Of a DNA stretch of 64,000 nucleotides, positions 9,991-17,435 are shown piece after piece; within the stretch, counting starts at the first letter, position 1, and every line of letters starts with the position of its first letter. The position numbers and the translations under genes are program-made. The notes below the pieces were generated by a model. It did no database searches, was not told the origin of the DNA, and saw nothing but the letters and a program-made list of their open reading frames with translations. Source of the DNA: Halanaerobacter jeridensis (lineage in GTDB: Bacteria; Bacillota; Halanaerobiia; Halobacteroidales; Halobacteroidaceae); NCBI RefSeq assembly GCF_016908315.1, contig NZ_JAFBDQ010000003.1:231926-295925 (forward strand). Reading direction: 5' to 3'.

Positions 9991-10163
9991 AATTACCTCC
10001 TTTTAGAGGTCTAAACATATATATTAATTTTATTATTAAATTATTTTATTATTAATAATTAGAATTTACTATTTCTCTTGAATAAACAATTTCCTGCAAA
10101 AATAATATCAGTAATTCTAATTAATTACAAGGAAGTTTTGTAAATATTCTTGTTCATAGATAC

Positions 10164-10199
10164 AAAACAAGGCGATGATATATATCATCGCCTTGTTTT
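10164..10199 (-). terminator. Terminator after outer-membrane protein gene
   Basis: This long perfect palindrome pairs AAAACAAGGCGATGATAT with its complement and lies 13 bases past the stop codon of the outer-membrane protein gene. The T tract is part of the stem (CCTTGTTTT), so it may act in both directions. Confidence 0.85.
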
Positions 10200-10212
10200 A
10201 CATATTAACTTA

Positions 10213-11280
10213 CTAAAAATTAAATGTTCCAGAAGCACTAATATAATCTTCAGAATCCATAGTTAAATTAAAATCAACAAACGGTAAATTAAAGCCTACC
10301 CCACCAGTATAAACTGCATCTTCCATATTATCAGAATCATAAGTTCCAGCTCGTAATGAGAACATACCCATTGTCCCTTCAAAGCCAAATCTTCTAATAT
10401 CTGCTCCATCTTCAGGCATCTCTAAATCAGCTGCAAGTCGGGTAGAAAAAGCCTCAATTACTGGAAACTTAAAAGTAGCTCCTGCTCCAATGGTAGTTGT
10501 TCTTTCTAAAGAGTCTGTTTCCATATCCATTGTATTGATTATATTTTTAACAGTAGCTCCAGCCTTTAGATTTAAAACATCAGTATCAGTTAAAGTAGCT
10601 AACATACCTACATCTGCTCCTATGCCATTATCATCTTCTTCTGTGTAATCTGTAGTTAATGTATTATTATTATTATCTACTACTGTTTCAGCTTTATCAT
10701 GTCTAGCATATAAATATTTACCACTTACTCCTACTGATAAAGACCCAACTATTGGAGGATCAATAACCTTACTTCCTAAACCCAAAATACCTTGGCCCGT
10801 AAAGTAATTATCAGCTGTTCCCTGAGGTAATTTATAAGTTTTTCCTCCCTCAGTATAAGTCTTTTTCTTTCCTTCGTCGAAATTAAAGCGACTATTAAAC
10901 ACTCCTCCTAAACCCATTTTACCTAAATTCAAAGCTGCAATTCCATTAATATTGGCAGTCGTATCACTAGGCAGTTCTATATTTTCTAAGTCAGAAGCTG
11001 AAGGATTAGCTTTTAACTTTTCTACTGCATCAATAAAATCAGCTATTTCTTCTATATCTTCTTGGTCCATCTGTCCTCCACCACTAACTTGTAGACCAAC
11101 TAAGCTATTTTGGGTTAAACCAGCTGGATTCCAATAGATCGCACTAGCATCATCAGCTATAGCAGTAAATGCTCCCCCCATACCATAAGCTTTAGTACCA
11201 TATCTACTAGCAGCAGCCACAGGATTAGCAACTATAAATAATACTCCTAAAATCAAAATAGCGCTTAAATATTTTTTCAT
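10213..11280 (-). CDS. Outer-membrane beta-barrel protein, TraF_2/UPF0164-like
   Basis: The 355-residue protein opens with a classical signal peptide cleaved after about residue 23 (NPVAAA). The mature N-terminus, SRYGTKAYGMGGAFTAIADD followed by ASAIYWNPAGL, is the signature of FadL-related and TraF_2/UPF0164 outer-membrane proteins. The rest alternates short beta strands and glycine- and acid-rich turns and ends in ...SASGTFNF; a terminal Phe is the usual recognition signal for beta-barrel insertion. The role is unknown. The protein implies a diderm envelope, in keeping with Halanaerobiales. It is monocistronic, with its own terminator. Confidence 0.82.
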   Translation of the reverse strand: MKKYLSAILILGVLFIVANPVAAASRYGTKAYGMGGAFTAIADDASAIYWNPAGLTQNSLVGLQVSGGGQMDQEDIEEIADFIDAVEKLKANPSASDLENIELPSDTTANINGIAALNLGKMGLGGVFNSRFNFDEGKKKTYTEGGKTYKLPQGTADNYFTGQGILGLGSKVIDPPIVGSLSVGVSGKYLYARHDKAETVVDNNNNTLTTDYTEEDDNGIGADVGMLATLTDTDVLNLKAGATVKNIINTMDMETDSLERTTTIGAGATFKFPVIEAFSTRLAADLEMPEDGADIRRFGFEGTMGMFSLRAGTYDSDNMEDAVYTGGVGFNLPFVDFNLTMDSEDYISASGTFNF

Positions 11281-11421
11281 TTTAATTCCACCTTTCGTAG
11301 TATTACATCTTGTCTTATTATATCTTTTTTTCTGTCATCTATTTATACTTATTCAATATTAAACTATTGATTCCTTCTTTAATTTACAGGGAAACAGGAT
11401 ACTTTACAAAAGTTTTCAAAC

Positions 11422-11462
11422 ACATTAAAACAAGGGCGATAAAATCGCCCTTGTTTTAATGT
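11422..11462 (-). terminator. Terminator after thrB
   Basis: A 19-bp stem (ACATTAAAACAAGGGCGAT and complement) with an AAA loop begins 12 bases after the thrB stop. It is one of the strongest hairpins in the window and contains the terminal T run in its 3' arm. Confidence 0.88.
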
Positions 11463-11474
11463 TCTTCAATTAAC

Positions 11475-12374
11475 TTATTTTTTATTCATAATCACCTGTG
11501 CTCCTTGATTAGTAGGAGTAGTCACAACATACTTAGCTTCAACATCTTCTTCAGCAAAGAAGTCTACCATTTTTCTCCCAATTTCTTCTTCATCTTCTAA
11601 AGTTAAAGCTATAACTGTAGGACCAGAACCACTGAGTACAATCCCCAATGCTTTAGACTCTAATTGCGTTCTTATTTTTTCAAATCCCGGTAAAATCTTT
11701 TCCCTATATGGTTGATGTAACCTATCTTTTAAACCTTCTTTAATAATTTTATAATCTTGCTTTAAGAATCCCGTCAATAACAGCCCCATATGACTAACAT
11801 TAAATACTGCATCATCAAATTGAACCTGTTGCGGTAATACTTCTCTTGATTTACTAGTTGATAGCTCATAATCAGGAATACAGACTACAATCTTTAATTC
11901 AGGCACAGCTATTTTTTCATAAATCACGCGATTGTTTTTATAATTAGAAACAACTATCCCACCTAATAAAGCAGGAGAAACATTGTCAGGATGGCCCTCT
12001 ATTTTAGTAGCTAAATTAACTAATTCCGAAATAGATAACTTATCCTCTACTAACTCATTAGCAGCTAATAGCCCACCTACAATAGCCGCTGCGCTACTCC
12101 CTAGTCCTCTAGCCAGCGGAATATTGTTAATAGCTTTAATGTATAAACCATCTGGTTTATAACCTACTTTAGTAAATAATTGCTTCATTGCTTGATAAAT
12201 CAAATTATCTTTAGTAGTAGGTAACTGAGTCCTACCTTCTCCTTTAATTTCTATTTCTAAATCTGAAGCTGTTTCTTTGACCTGTACTTCATTATAAAAA
12301 CTTAATCCCATTCCTAAAGTATCAAAACCTGGGCCAAGGTTAGCAGTGGTTGCCGGGACTTTAACATCAATCAT
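11475..12374 (-). CDS. thrB: Homoserine kinase
   Basis: This 299-residue GHMP kinase phosphorylates homoserine on the way to threonine. The N-terminal PATTANLGPGFDTLG motif is at residues 7-21, the phosphate-binding loop PLARGLGSSAAAIVGG is near 87-102, and a C-terminal GIVLSGSGPTVIAL is present. The start codon overlaps the stop of lysC as TAATG, so translation is coupled. It is the last gene of the lysC-thrB unit and is followed by a strong terminator. Threonine synthase (thrC), often adjacent, is not in this window. Confidence 0.95.
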   Translation of the reverse strand: MIDVKVPATTANLGPGFDTLGMGLSFYNEVQVKETASDLEIEIKGEGRTQLPTTKDNLIYQAMKQLFTKVGYKPDGLYIKAINNIPLARGLGSSAAAIVGGLLAANELVEDKLSISELVNLATKIEGHPDNVSPALLGGIVVSNYKNNRVIYEKIAVPELKIVVCIPDYELSTSKSREVLPQQVQFDDAVFNVSHMGLLLTGFLKQDYKIIKEGLKDRLHQPYREKILPGFEKIRTQLESKALGIVLSGSGPTVIALTLEDEEEIGRKMVDFFAEEDVEAKYVVTTPTNQGAQVIMNKK

Positions 12375-13591
12375 TATTCTTCATCAAGCTCAAATTCATT
12401 ATGAATAGCTTCTACTGCTTGATCTGCCTCATTTTCCTCAATCAAACAAGAAACTTTAATCTCAGAAGTACTAATCATCTCAATATTAACTTCTCCCCGG
12501 CCCAATGCTTCAAACATTCTAGCGGCTACGCCTGGATTAGTAGACATTCCAGCCCCTACAATAGACACTTTAGCTACATTAACATCAGAAATTAATTCTC
12601 TATAATTCAATTTATCCTTTAACTCTTCTAAGATAGAATGAGCTTGTTCAAAATCTTCATGGTCAATAGTAAATGTAATATCATTAACATCATTATAGTG
12701 AATATTTTGGATAATCATATCCACATTAATCCCAACCTCTGCTAACTCAGAAAAGACCTTTGAAGCAATCCCTGGCTTATCTGGTACTCCTAGCAATGTA
12801 AACTTAACCTCATCTTTATTACAAGTAACACCACTTACAACATTAACTTTTTCCAATTCACTTACCTCCTTAATATAAGTCCCCTTACTATCATTAAAGC
12901 TAGATCGTACTGCTAACTTAATATTATATTCTTTAGCGATTTCTACTGAACGAGGATGCAGCACTTCCGCTCCTAAACTAGCTAATTCTAACATTTCTCC
13001 ATAAGAGATATCATTTAACTTTCTTGCATTCTCTACAATTCTTGGATCAGCTGTATAGACTCCATCTACATCAGTATAAATTTCACAAACCTCAGCATCA
13101 ATGGCTTTAGCCAAGGCTACAGCAGTAGTATCAGAACCTCCACGACCTAAAGTAGTAATATCATTATCAATAGTCACACCTTGAAAACCAGCTACTATTA
13201 CAATCTTATCTTTAGCTAACTCTTCTTCTAAACGATCTGACTCTATCTCTAAAATTTTAGCTTTACTATGTAAATCATCAGTTATAATACCAACTTGATG
13301 ACCAGTTAATGAAATCACATCTTCTCCTAATTCATTAATTGCCATTGCTAATAAAGCTACAGAAACTTGTTCCCCAGTAGAAATTAACATATCATACTCA
13401 CGTTTTGGTGGATTATCTGTAATTTCACCAGCAAGGTCAATTAATTCATCAGTAGTATCTCCCATTGCTGAAACAACACTCACCACTTGGTCACCTGCTC
13501 TTTTACGCTCTACTATTCGCTGTGCAACATTCTTTATCCTTTCAGAGTCAGCTACTGAGCTGCCTCCATATTTTTGTACAACTAGTCCCAT
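12374..13591 (-). CDS. lysC: Aspartokinase
   Basis: The 405-residue enzyme catalyses the first step of the aspartate family pathway. The amino-acid kinase domain starts with QKYGGSSVADSERI and includes TLGRGGSDTTAVALA near residue 148. Two ACT regulatory domains occupy about residues 265-340 and 345-405, as in the short, lysine- and threonine-sensitive class. The ATG is preceded by AAGGAGGATACTAGA. It lies downstream of hom, separated by a 444-base repeat-rich gap, and is coupled to thrB. Confidence 0.95.
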   Translation of the reverse strand: MGLVVQKYGGSSVADSERIKNVAQRIVERKRAGDQVVSVVSAMGDTTDELIDLAGEITDNPPKREYDMLISTGEQVSVALLAMAINELGEDVISLTGHQVGIITDDLHSKAKILEIESDRLEEELAKDKIVIVAGFQGVTIDNDITTLGRGGSDTTAVALAKAIDAEVCEIYTDVDGVYTADPRIVENARKLNDISYGEMLELASLGAEVLHPRSVEIAKEYNIKLAVRSSFNDSKGTYIKEVSELEKVNVVSGVTCNKDEVKFTLLGVPDKPGIASKVFSELAEVGINVDMIIQNIHYNDVNDITFTIDHEDFEQAHSILEELKDKLNYRELISDVNVAKVSIVGAGMSTNPGVAARMFEALGRGEVNIEMISTSEIKVSCLIEENEADQAVEAIHNEFELDEE

Positions 13592-14035
13592 TCTAGTATC
13601 CTCCTTAAATAATTAACAATTTATAAACTTATTCTGTATTACTTCCTAGGTCTTCCCTCCGAGTTTTTTAGAGAACAAAAAACTCTCCGTGTCGCCCTAG
13701 GCACTCTGCTTCGAGCCAGTTAAGTGTCTCCGAGTTTTAACAAGCAAAACTCTTCGTGTAGCACAAAGCACTTAATTTTATTACTAATTACATCGCGCAA
13801 TTAATATGCAGCACATTTTGCAAATTGCCTCTATCCCGCAATCTGTATGCAGTGTTTTATGCTAGTTGCTTACTCTTCTCACTACAAACAATAGCTTACT
13901 GCTTTATTATGCACTATCTCCTAGGTCTTCCCTCCGAGTTTTTTAGAGAACAAAAAAACTCTCCGTGTCGCCCTAGGCACTCTGCTTAGAGCTAATTAAG
14001 TGCGCAATCTGTATGCAGTGTTTTATGCTAGTTGC
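13592..14035. repeat. Repeat-rich hom-lysC spacer (dispersed family A, duplicated)
   Basis: No gene was found in this 444-base gap. Two nearly identical blocks of about 80 bases occur at 13645-13725 and 13920-14002. Each starts with CCTAGGTCTTCCCTCCGAG, contains a GAGTTTTTT/AAAAAACTC hairpin and continues with CTCTCCGTG and GGCACTCTGCTT. A related third block at 13725-13854 contains a shorter GAGTTTT/AAAACTC hairpin. A second unit of about 42 bases is repeated identically at 13838-13879 and 14003-14044; the latter copy includes the last codons of hom. Related copies lie at 44011-44141 and 63790-63890. Confidence 0.85.
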
Positions 14036-15325
14036 TTACTCTTCTACTCGAATCAGATTAGCTACTTCTTTCACAGGATCTAATTTGCTGATTTCTTCTA
14101 GAGCTGTGTTTATATCTCCTTCTTTCACCTTATGTGTAATTAATACTAATGGTACAGATTCATCACTTCTACCTTTTTGCATTACTGATTCCATACTTAC
14201 ATTATATTCGCCTAACAGATTAGTAATCTGCCCTAAAACACCTGGTTCATCTAATACTTCTAAACGAATATAATATCTCGTCTCTACTTCTGATGGTTCT
14301 TTCACTTTTTTATTTTCAAAACAAGTACAAGGTAATCTTCCTTGGGCACCAAGTTTTATATTACGAGCTACTTCAATAATATCACCAACTACTGCACTAC
14401 CTGTCGGCATTTGCCCTGCCCCTGGACCATAGAACATTGTTTCTCCAATTGCATCTCCTTCAATAAAGATGGCATTAAAGACATCATTAACATTAGCTAG
14501 TGGATGATCTTCAGGGATTAAAGTTGGATGAACTCTAACTTCTACTCCGTCTTCTTCTTCTTTTCCAATAGCTAATAATTTAATTTTATAATCAAACTCT
14601 CGCGCATAAGAAATATCTTCTTTAGTAATTCCAGTAATTCCTTCAACATAAACCTTATCTATATCAATTCTTGACTCAAATCCAATTGATGATAAGATTG
14701 CCAATTTATAAGCAGCATCACAACCTTCAATATCAGAAGTAGGATCAGCTTCAGCATAGCCAAGCTCTTGGGCTTGTTTTAAAACAGAATCAAACTCTGC
14801 TCCTTCTTCATCCATTTTAGTTAAAATATAATTAGTCGTACCATTGACAATACCTAAGATTTTAGTTATCTTATTGCCAGCTAAACTACTTTTTAAAGGT
14901 TTAATAATTGGAATTCCACCGCCTACACTTGCTTCAAAATAAAAGTCAACATTATTCTCTTCTGCAGTTAATAAAATTTCTTCTCCATGTTTAGCTATTA
15001 ATTCTTTATTTGCTGTAATAACACTTTTTCCATTCTTTAAAGACTGCAGAACAAATTCTCGAGCTGGATTAACTCCTCCAATCAATTCTACTACTATCTC
15101 AATTTCATCATCATTCAAAATATCTGTAAAATCTTCAGTTAATTCTTCATCGGGGACATCTACTGCTAATTCTTCATCTTTATCTTTAACCAAAACTTGT
15201 TTAACACTTAATTTAGCTCCTGCTTTATTAGTAATACTCTCTTCATTTTTATGCAATACTTTATAAACTCCTGAACCCACTGTTCCACAACCTAATAATC
15301 CAACTTGAATTTCATCTACTGACAT
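14036..15325 (-). CDS. hom: Homoserine dehydrogenase
   Basis: This is a 429-residue enzyme. The NAD(P)-binding motif GLLGCGTVGSGVY is at the N-terminus. The catalytic core is marked by TANKELIAKHG, EASVGGGIPIIKPL and GIVNGTTNYILTKM. A C-terminal ACT domain occupies about residues 350-425. It reduces aspartate semialdehyde to homoserine. A GTG three codons upstream lies inside the Shine-Dalgarno sequence AGGAGTG, so the ATG at 15325, six bases beyond it, is the better start. It is co-transcribed with pheB upstream. Its last codons fall inside a duplicated 42-base repeat. Confidence 0.95.
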   Translation of the reverse strand: MSVDEIQVGLLGCGTVGSGVYKVLHKNEESITNKAGAKLSVKQVLVKDKDEELAVDVPDEELTEDFTDILNDDEIEIVVELIGGVNPAREFVLQSLKNGKSVITANKELIAKHGEEILLTAEENNVDFYFEASVGGGIPIIKPLKSSLAGNKITKILGIVNGTTNYILTKMDEEGAEFDSVLKQAQELGYAEADPTSDIEGCDAAYKLAILSSIGFESRIDIDKVYVEGITGITKEDISYAREFDYKIKLLAIGKEEEDGVEVRVHPTLIPEDHPLANVNDVFNAIFIEGDAIGETMFYGPGAGQMPTGSAVVGDIIEVARNIKLGAQGRLPCTCFENKKVKEPSEVETRYYIRLEVLDEPGVLGQITNLLGEYNVSMESVMQKGRSDESVPLVLITHKVKEGDINTALEEISKLDPVKEVANLIRVEE

Positions 15326-15385
15326 AATTATCACTCCTGATTTATATTTTAAGTTCTCTCAACATAAAGAATTATAACTATATAA

Positions 15386-15832
15386 TTACTTTTTGAAACT
15401 CTGCATTATTATTTCTACATTTCTAATACCTTCAATTGAGGCTAAATTATCTATTAACTGCTCTAAAGTTATAACTAAGTCATTAATCTCAATAGTTAAA
15501 GTAACATGAGCTACATCCTCCAAAGGAAGATCTTGATTGATTGTTAAAATATTTCCCTTATCCTGAGCAATCTCACCTAGTACTTGTGATAAAACACCTG
15601 ACTTATCAATAGCTAATAAAGAAAGAGTAACTAGTTCTTCACGTTGTTCATCAGAAAAAAGAAAAATATAGTCTTTATATTTATAATAAGTACTACGACT
15701 TAATCCTACCCTTTCTACAGCTTCTTTAACCTGATTTTCAACTCCATTATTTAATAGCTCTTTAGCCTCGACTGTTTTTTTCATTGCCTCAGATAAAATT
15801 TCTTCAGAAACTATGTAAAACTTTTCTTCCAT
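15386..15832 (-). CDS. pheB: UPF0735 ACT-domain protein PheB
   Basis: This 148-residue protein has a short N-terminal helix-turn-helix-like region (AVERVGLSRSTYYKYKDYIF, about residues 38-57) and an ACT domain in the second half (LLAIDKSGVLSQVLGEIAQD onward). This is the layout of the PheB/UPF0735 family. PheB lies next to amino-acid genes in many Firmicutes and is presumed to sense an amino acid. Here it leads the hom gene by 60 bases. A 19-base palindrome lies between its promoter and start, consistent with autoregulation, which is inference. Confidence 0.88.
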   Translation of the reverse strand: MEEKFYIVSEEILSEAMKKTVEAKELLNNGVENQVKEAVERVGLSRSTYYKYKDYIFLFSDEQREELVTLSLLAIDKSGVLSQVLGEIAQDKGNILTINQDLPLEDVAHVTLTIEINDLVITLEQLIDNLASIEGIRNVEIIMQSFKK

Positions 15833-15851
15833 AATTTAACCCCTTTAATAG

Positions 15852-15870
15852 TGTTTCTGTTTCAGAAACA
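15852..15870 (-). promoter_or_regulatory. Palindromic operator or hairpin upstream of pheB-hom
   Basis: The site TGTTTCTGAAACAGAAACA is a perfect 8-3-8 inverted repeat. It lies about 30 bases downstream of the predicted transcription start and 19 bases before the pheB start codon. It could be a DNA operator for PheB or a small RNA hairpin near the ribosome binding site (AAAGGGG). Confidence 0.5.
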
Positions 15871-15906
15871 TTTGTTCTTTATTTGTAGACACGAACTTCA
15901 TTTTGA

Positions 15907-15935
15907 ATTATAACACTGACTTTATTTTTTTGCAA
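15907..15935 (-). promoter_or_regulatory. Sigma-A-like promoter for pheB-hom
   Basis: On the minus strand, TTGCAA and TATAAT are separated by 17 bases. The predicted start of transcription is near 15900, about 68 bases before the pheB ATG. The promoter sits directly downstream of the ilvE terminator. Confidence 0.6.
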
Positions 15936-15953
15936 GGAATTTTCAAAATAAAA

Positions 15954-15980
15954 AAGCACAACCTAATTTTGGTTGTGCTT
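15954..15980 (-). terminator. Terminator after ilvE
   Basis: AAGCACAACC is paired with GGTTGTGCTT around a short loop and followed on the minus strand by TTTTATTTTG. It begins 11 bases after the ilvE stop codon. Confidence 0.85.
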
Positions 15981-15990
15981 AGAGCTTAAT

Positions 15991-16872
15991 TTATTCATAA
16001 ATTGGAGTTCCTGTGTTATTAGCTAAATCCCTAAATTTCTCAATTAATTGCTTAGTATAACCGCCTGGTTCTCCGGAACCAATTTGTCTATCATCAATTG
16101 TAACTACTGGTATAACTTCAGCAGCAGTTCCAGTTAAGAAACATTCATCAGCAGTATATAAATCATGTCTTGTAAATACTTCTTCGCTAACCTCTAATCC
16201 AAATTCAGGAGCTACTTCTAAAACAACTCCACGTTTAATCCCCTTTAGCGCTCCAACGTATGTAGGAGGAGTAATTAATTTATCATCCTTTATAATGAAA
16301 ATATTATCTCCTGTACATTCAGCTACATATCCTTCATTGTTGAGCATAATCGCCTCTAAAACTCCAGCTTGATTAGCTTCAATTTTAGCTAAAATATTAT
16401 TTAAGTAATTAAGTGATTTAATCCTTGGATTTAAAGCCTCAGGAATATTACGCCTTGTTGCTACAGTAGCTACCTCTAATCCATTTTCATAAAAATCTTC
16501 AGGATAAAGTTCTATATCACTAGCAATAATTAAAACAGTTGGCTCATCACATTTTTGAGGGTCTAATCCTAAATCTCCTACTCCTCTAGAAACTACTAAT
16601 CTAATATAAGCATCTTCAAGTTCATTAGCTCTAATAGTCTCTAATACAGCTTCTTTCATTTCTGCTCTGTCTAAAGGAATATCAAGCTTAATTGCTTTAG
16701 CAGATTCATACAACCGTGTTAGATGCTCTTCAAATCGAAATACTCGCCCATTATAAGCTCTAATCCCTTCAAAAATACCATCACCATACAAAAAACCATG
16801 GTCAAAAACTGAAACTTTAGCTTCTTCTTTCTCAACTAATTCATCATTTAAAAATATTTTTTCACTACTCAT
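15991..16872 (-). CDS. ilvE: Branched-chain amino acid aminotransferase
   Basis: The 293-residue PLP enzyme belongs to fold type IV. The catalytic lysine is K152 in RIKSLNYLNN, and the cofactor-binding E185 lies in GYVAECTGDNIF. The substrate loops FDHGFLYGDGIFEGIRAY (23-40) and CFLTGTAAEVIPV fit BCAT rather than D-amino acid aminotransferase. It makes the last step of Val, Leu and Ile synthesis. The start is preceded by CAGGGAG. No other ilv or leu gene is nearby. Its roughly 500-base leader contains a small ORF and a structured noncoding stretch. Confidence 0.9.
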   Translation of the reverse strand: MSSEKIFLNDELVEKEEAKVSVFDHGFLYGDGIFEGIRAYNGRVFRFEEHLTRLYESAKAIKLDIPLDRAEMKEAVLETIRANELEDAYIRLVVSRGVGDLGLDPQKCDEPTVLIIASDIELYPEDFYENGLEVATVATRRNIPEALNPRIKSLNYLNNILAKIEANQAGVLEAIMLNNEGYVAECTGDNIFIIKDDKLITPPTYVGALKGIKRGVVLEVAPEFGLEVSEEVFTRHDLYTADECFLTGTAAEVIPVVTIDDRQIGSGEPGGYTKQLIEKFRDLANNTGTPIYE

Positions 16873-16899
16873 ACTACTCCCTGCTTATAAAAACCTATG

Positions 16900-17110
16900 C
16901 AAAACTATACACAGACCACAATCATACAGGATTAGATTGTGTTAGGTATAATCGCTTGATTATAATCTTCCCCACTGCCCTTAATATTTACAATATCAAG
17001 GTACTAGAAAGATACAGATGTTACCCGTCCCTAAATTTTACATTCTAAGCAAAGTCCTTTCTCTACGTGGTGCTTTACCCTATATAAGCTATTTGAAAAT
17101 TGATTCTTCT
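16900..17110 (-). ncRNA. Candidate structured RNA in the ilvE leader
   Basis: This stretch between a small ORF and ilvE has no coding frame but shows four consecutive hairpins on the minus strand. They are GTAAAG/CTTTGC (17049-17078), CCTTGATATT-GTA-AATATTAAGG (16979-17001), TATAATC-AAGC-GATTATA (16947-16964) and CACAATC/GATTGTG (16917-16941). Between them lie G-rich, non-AT-biased strings such as GGGACGGGTAACATCTG and AAGGGCAGTGGGGAAG that stand out against the AT-rich background. It could be a stand-alone noncoding RNA of the raiA-motif type, a cis-regulatory leader of ilvE, or a transposon-derived guide-RNA remnant. No T-box, SAM or lysine riboswitch consensus was seen. Confidence 0.45.
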
Positions 17111-17126
17111 TATCAGGTTATAATTA

Positions 17127-17252
17127 TTAAGCAATTTCCAACAACCTTTCCCTGTATTTAGAATATGCATAGTCTTTGCTATAAGCAGGATTTTCACCAC
17201 CTTCCTTTTTAATATTTTGGATTGATTTTTTATAGCTTTTAAAATATTTCAT
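17127..17252 (-). CDS. Small 41-residue protein of unknown function
   Basis: An ATG at 17252 follows an excellent ribosome binding site (AGGAGGTGATAGA) and opens a 41-codon frame. The product begins MKYFKSYKKSIQNIKKEGG and ends with SKYRERLLEIA. It is basic and probably helical, with no signal peptide or membrane segment. A sigma-A promoter lies 120 bases upstream, and a 12-bp hairpin overlaps the ribosome binding site, suggesting controlled translation. I do not recognise the family. It lies upstream of the structured RNA and ilvE, in the same direction. It could also be a leader peptide, although it is not rich in Ile, Leu or Val. Confidence 0.55.
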   Translation of the reverse strand: MKYFKSYKKSIQNIKKEGGENPAYSKDYAYSKYRERLLEIA

Positions 17253-17262
17253 TCTATCACCT

Positions 17263-17290
17263 CCTAAATATAGGATGCCCTACATTTAGG
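17263..17290 (-). promoter_or_regulatory. Hairpin overlapping the small ORF ribosome binding site
   Basis: On the minus strand CCTAAATGTAGG-GCAT-CCTATATTTAGG forms a 12-bp stem. Its 3' arm runs into the AGGAGG of the following small ORF, so the folded form would partly hide the ribosome binding site. No T run follows, so it is not a terminator. Confidence 0.5.
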
Positions 17291-17381
17291 CAATAAATTA
17301 AAATTTTTACCTTAATTTTAATAATTTTACATTACTATTTTGTAACTGCTTCAACCACCTTTCTGTTGACTATTATCTAAT

Positions 17382-17410
17382 ATTATAATTAAAAATTAAA
17401 TTATTTTCAA
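17382..17410 (-). promoter_or_regulatory. Sigma-A promoter for the small ORF, leader RNA and ilvE
   Basis: TTGAAA and a perfect TATAAT are spaced by 17 bases on the minus strand, with a predicted start near 17375. It lies just past the pilZ gene and directs transcription through the small ORF and structured leader toward ilvE. Confidence 0.72.
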
Positions 17411-17435
17411 ATCAAAACTTAGTAATCCTATTCTA

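Noticed and set aside
13592..14035. CRISPR array in the hom-lysC spacer
   Set aside because: The repeats are few, about 80 bases long, contain internal hairpins and are not separated by unique spacers of constant length. No cas gene is in the window.
16880..17120. T-box leader for ilvE
   Set aside because: No GGGTGGNACCGCG-like T-box sequence and no terminator before ilvE were found.
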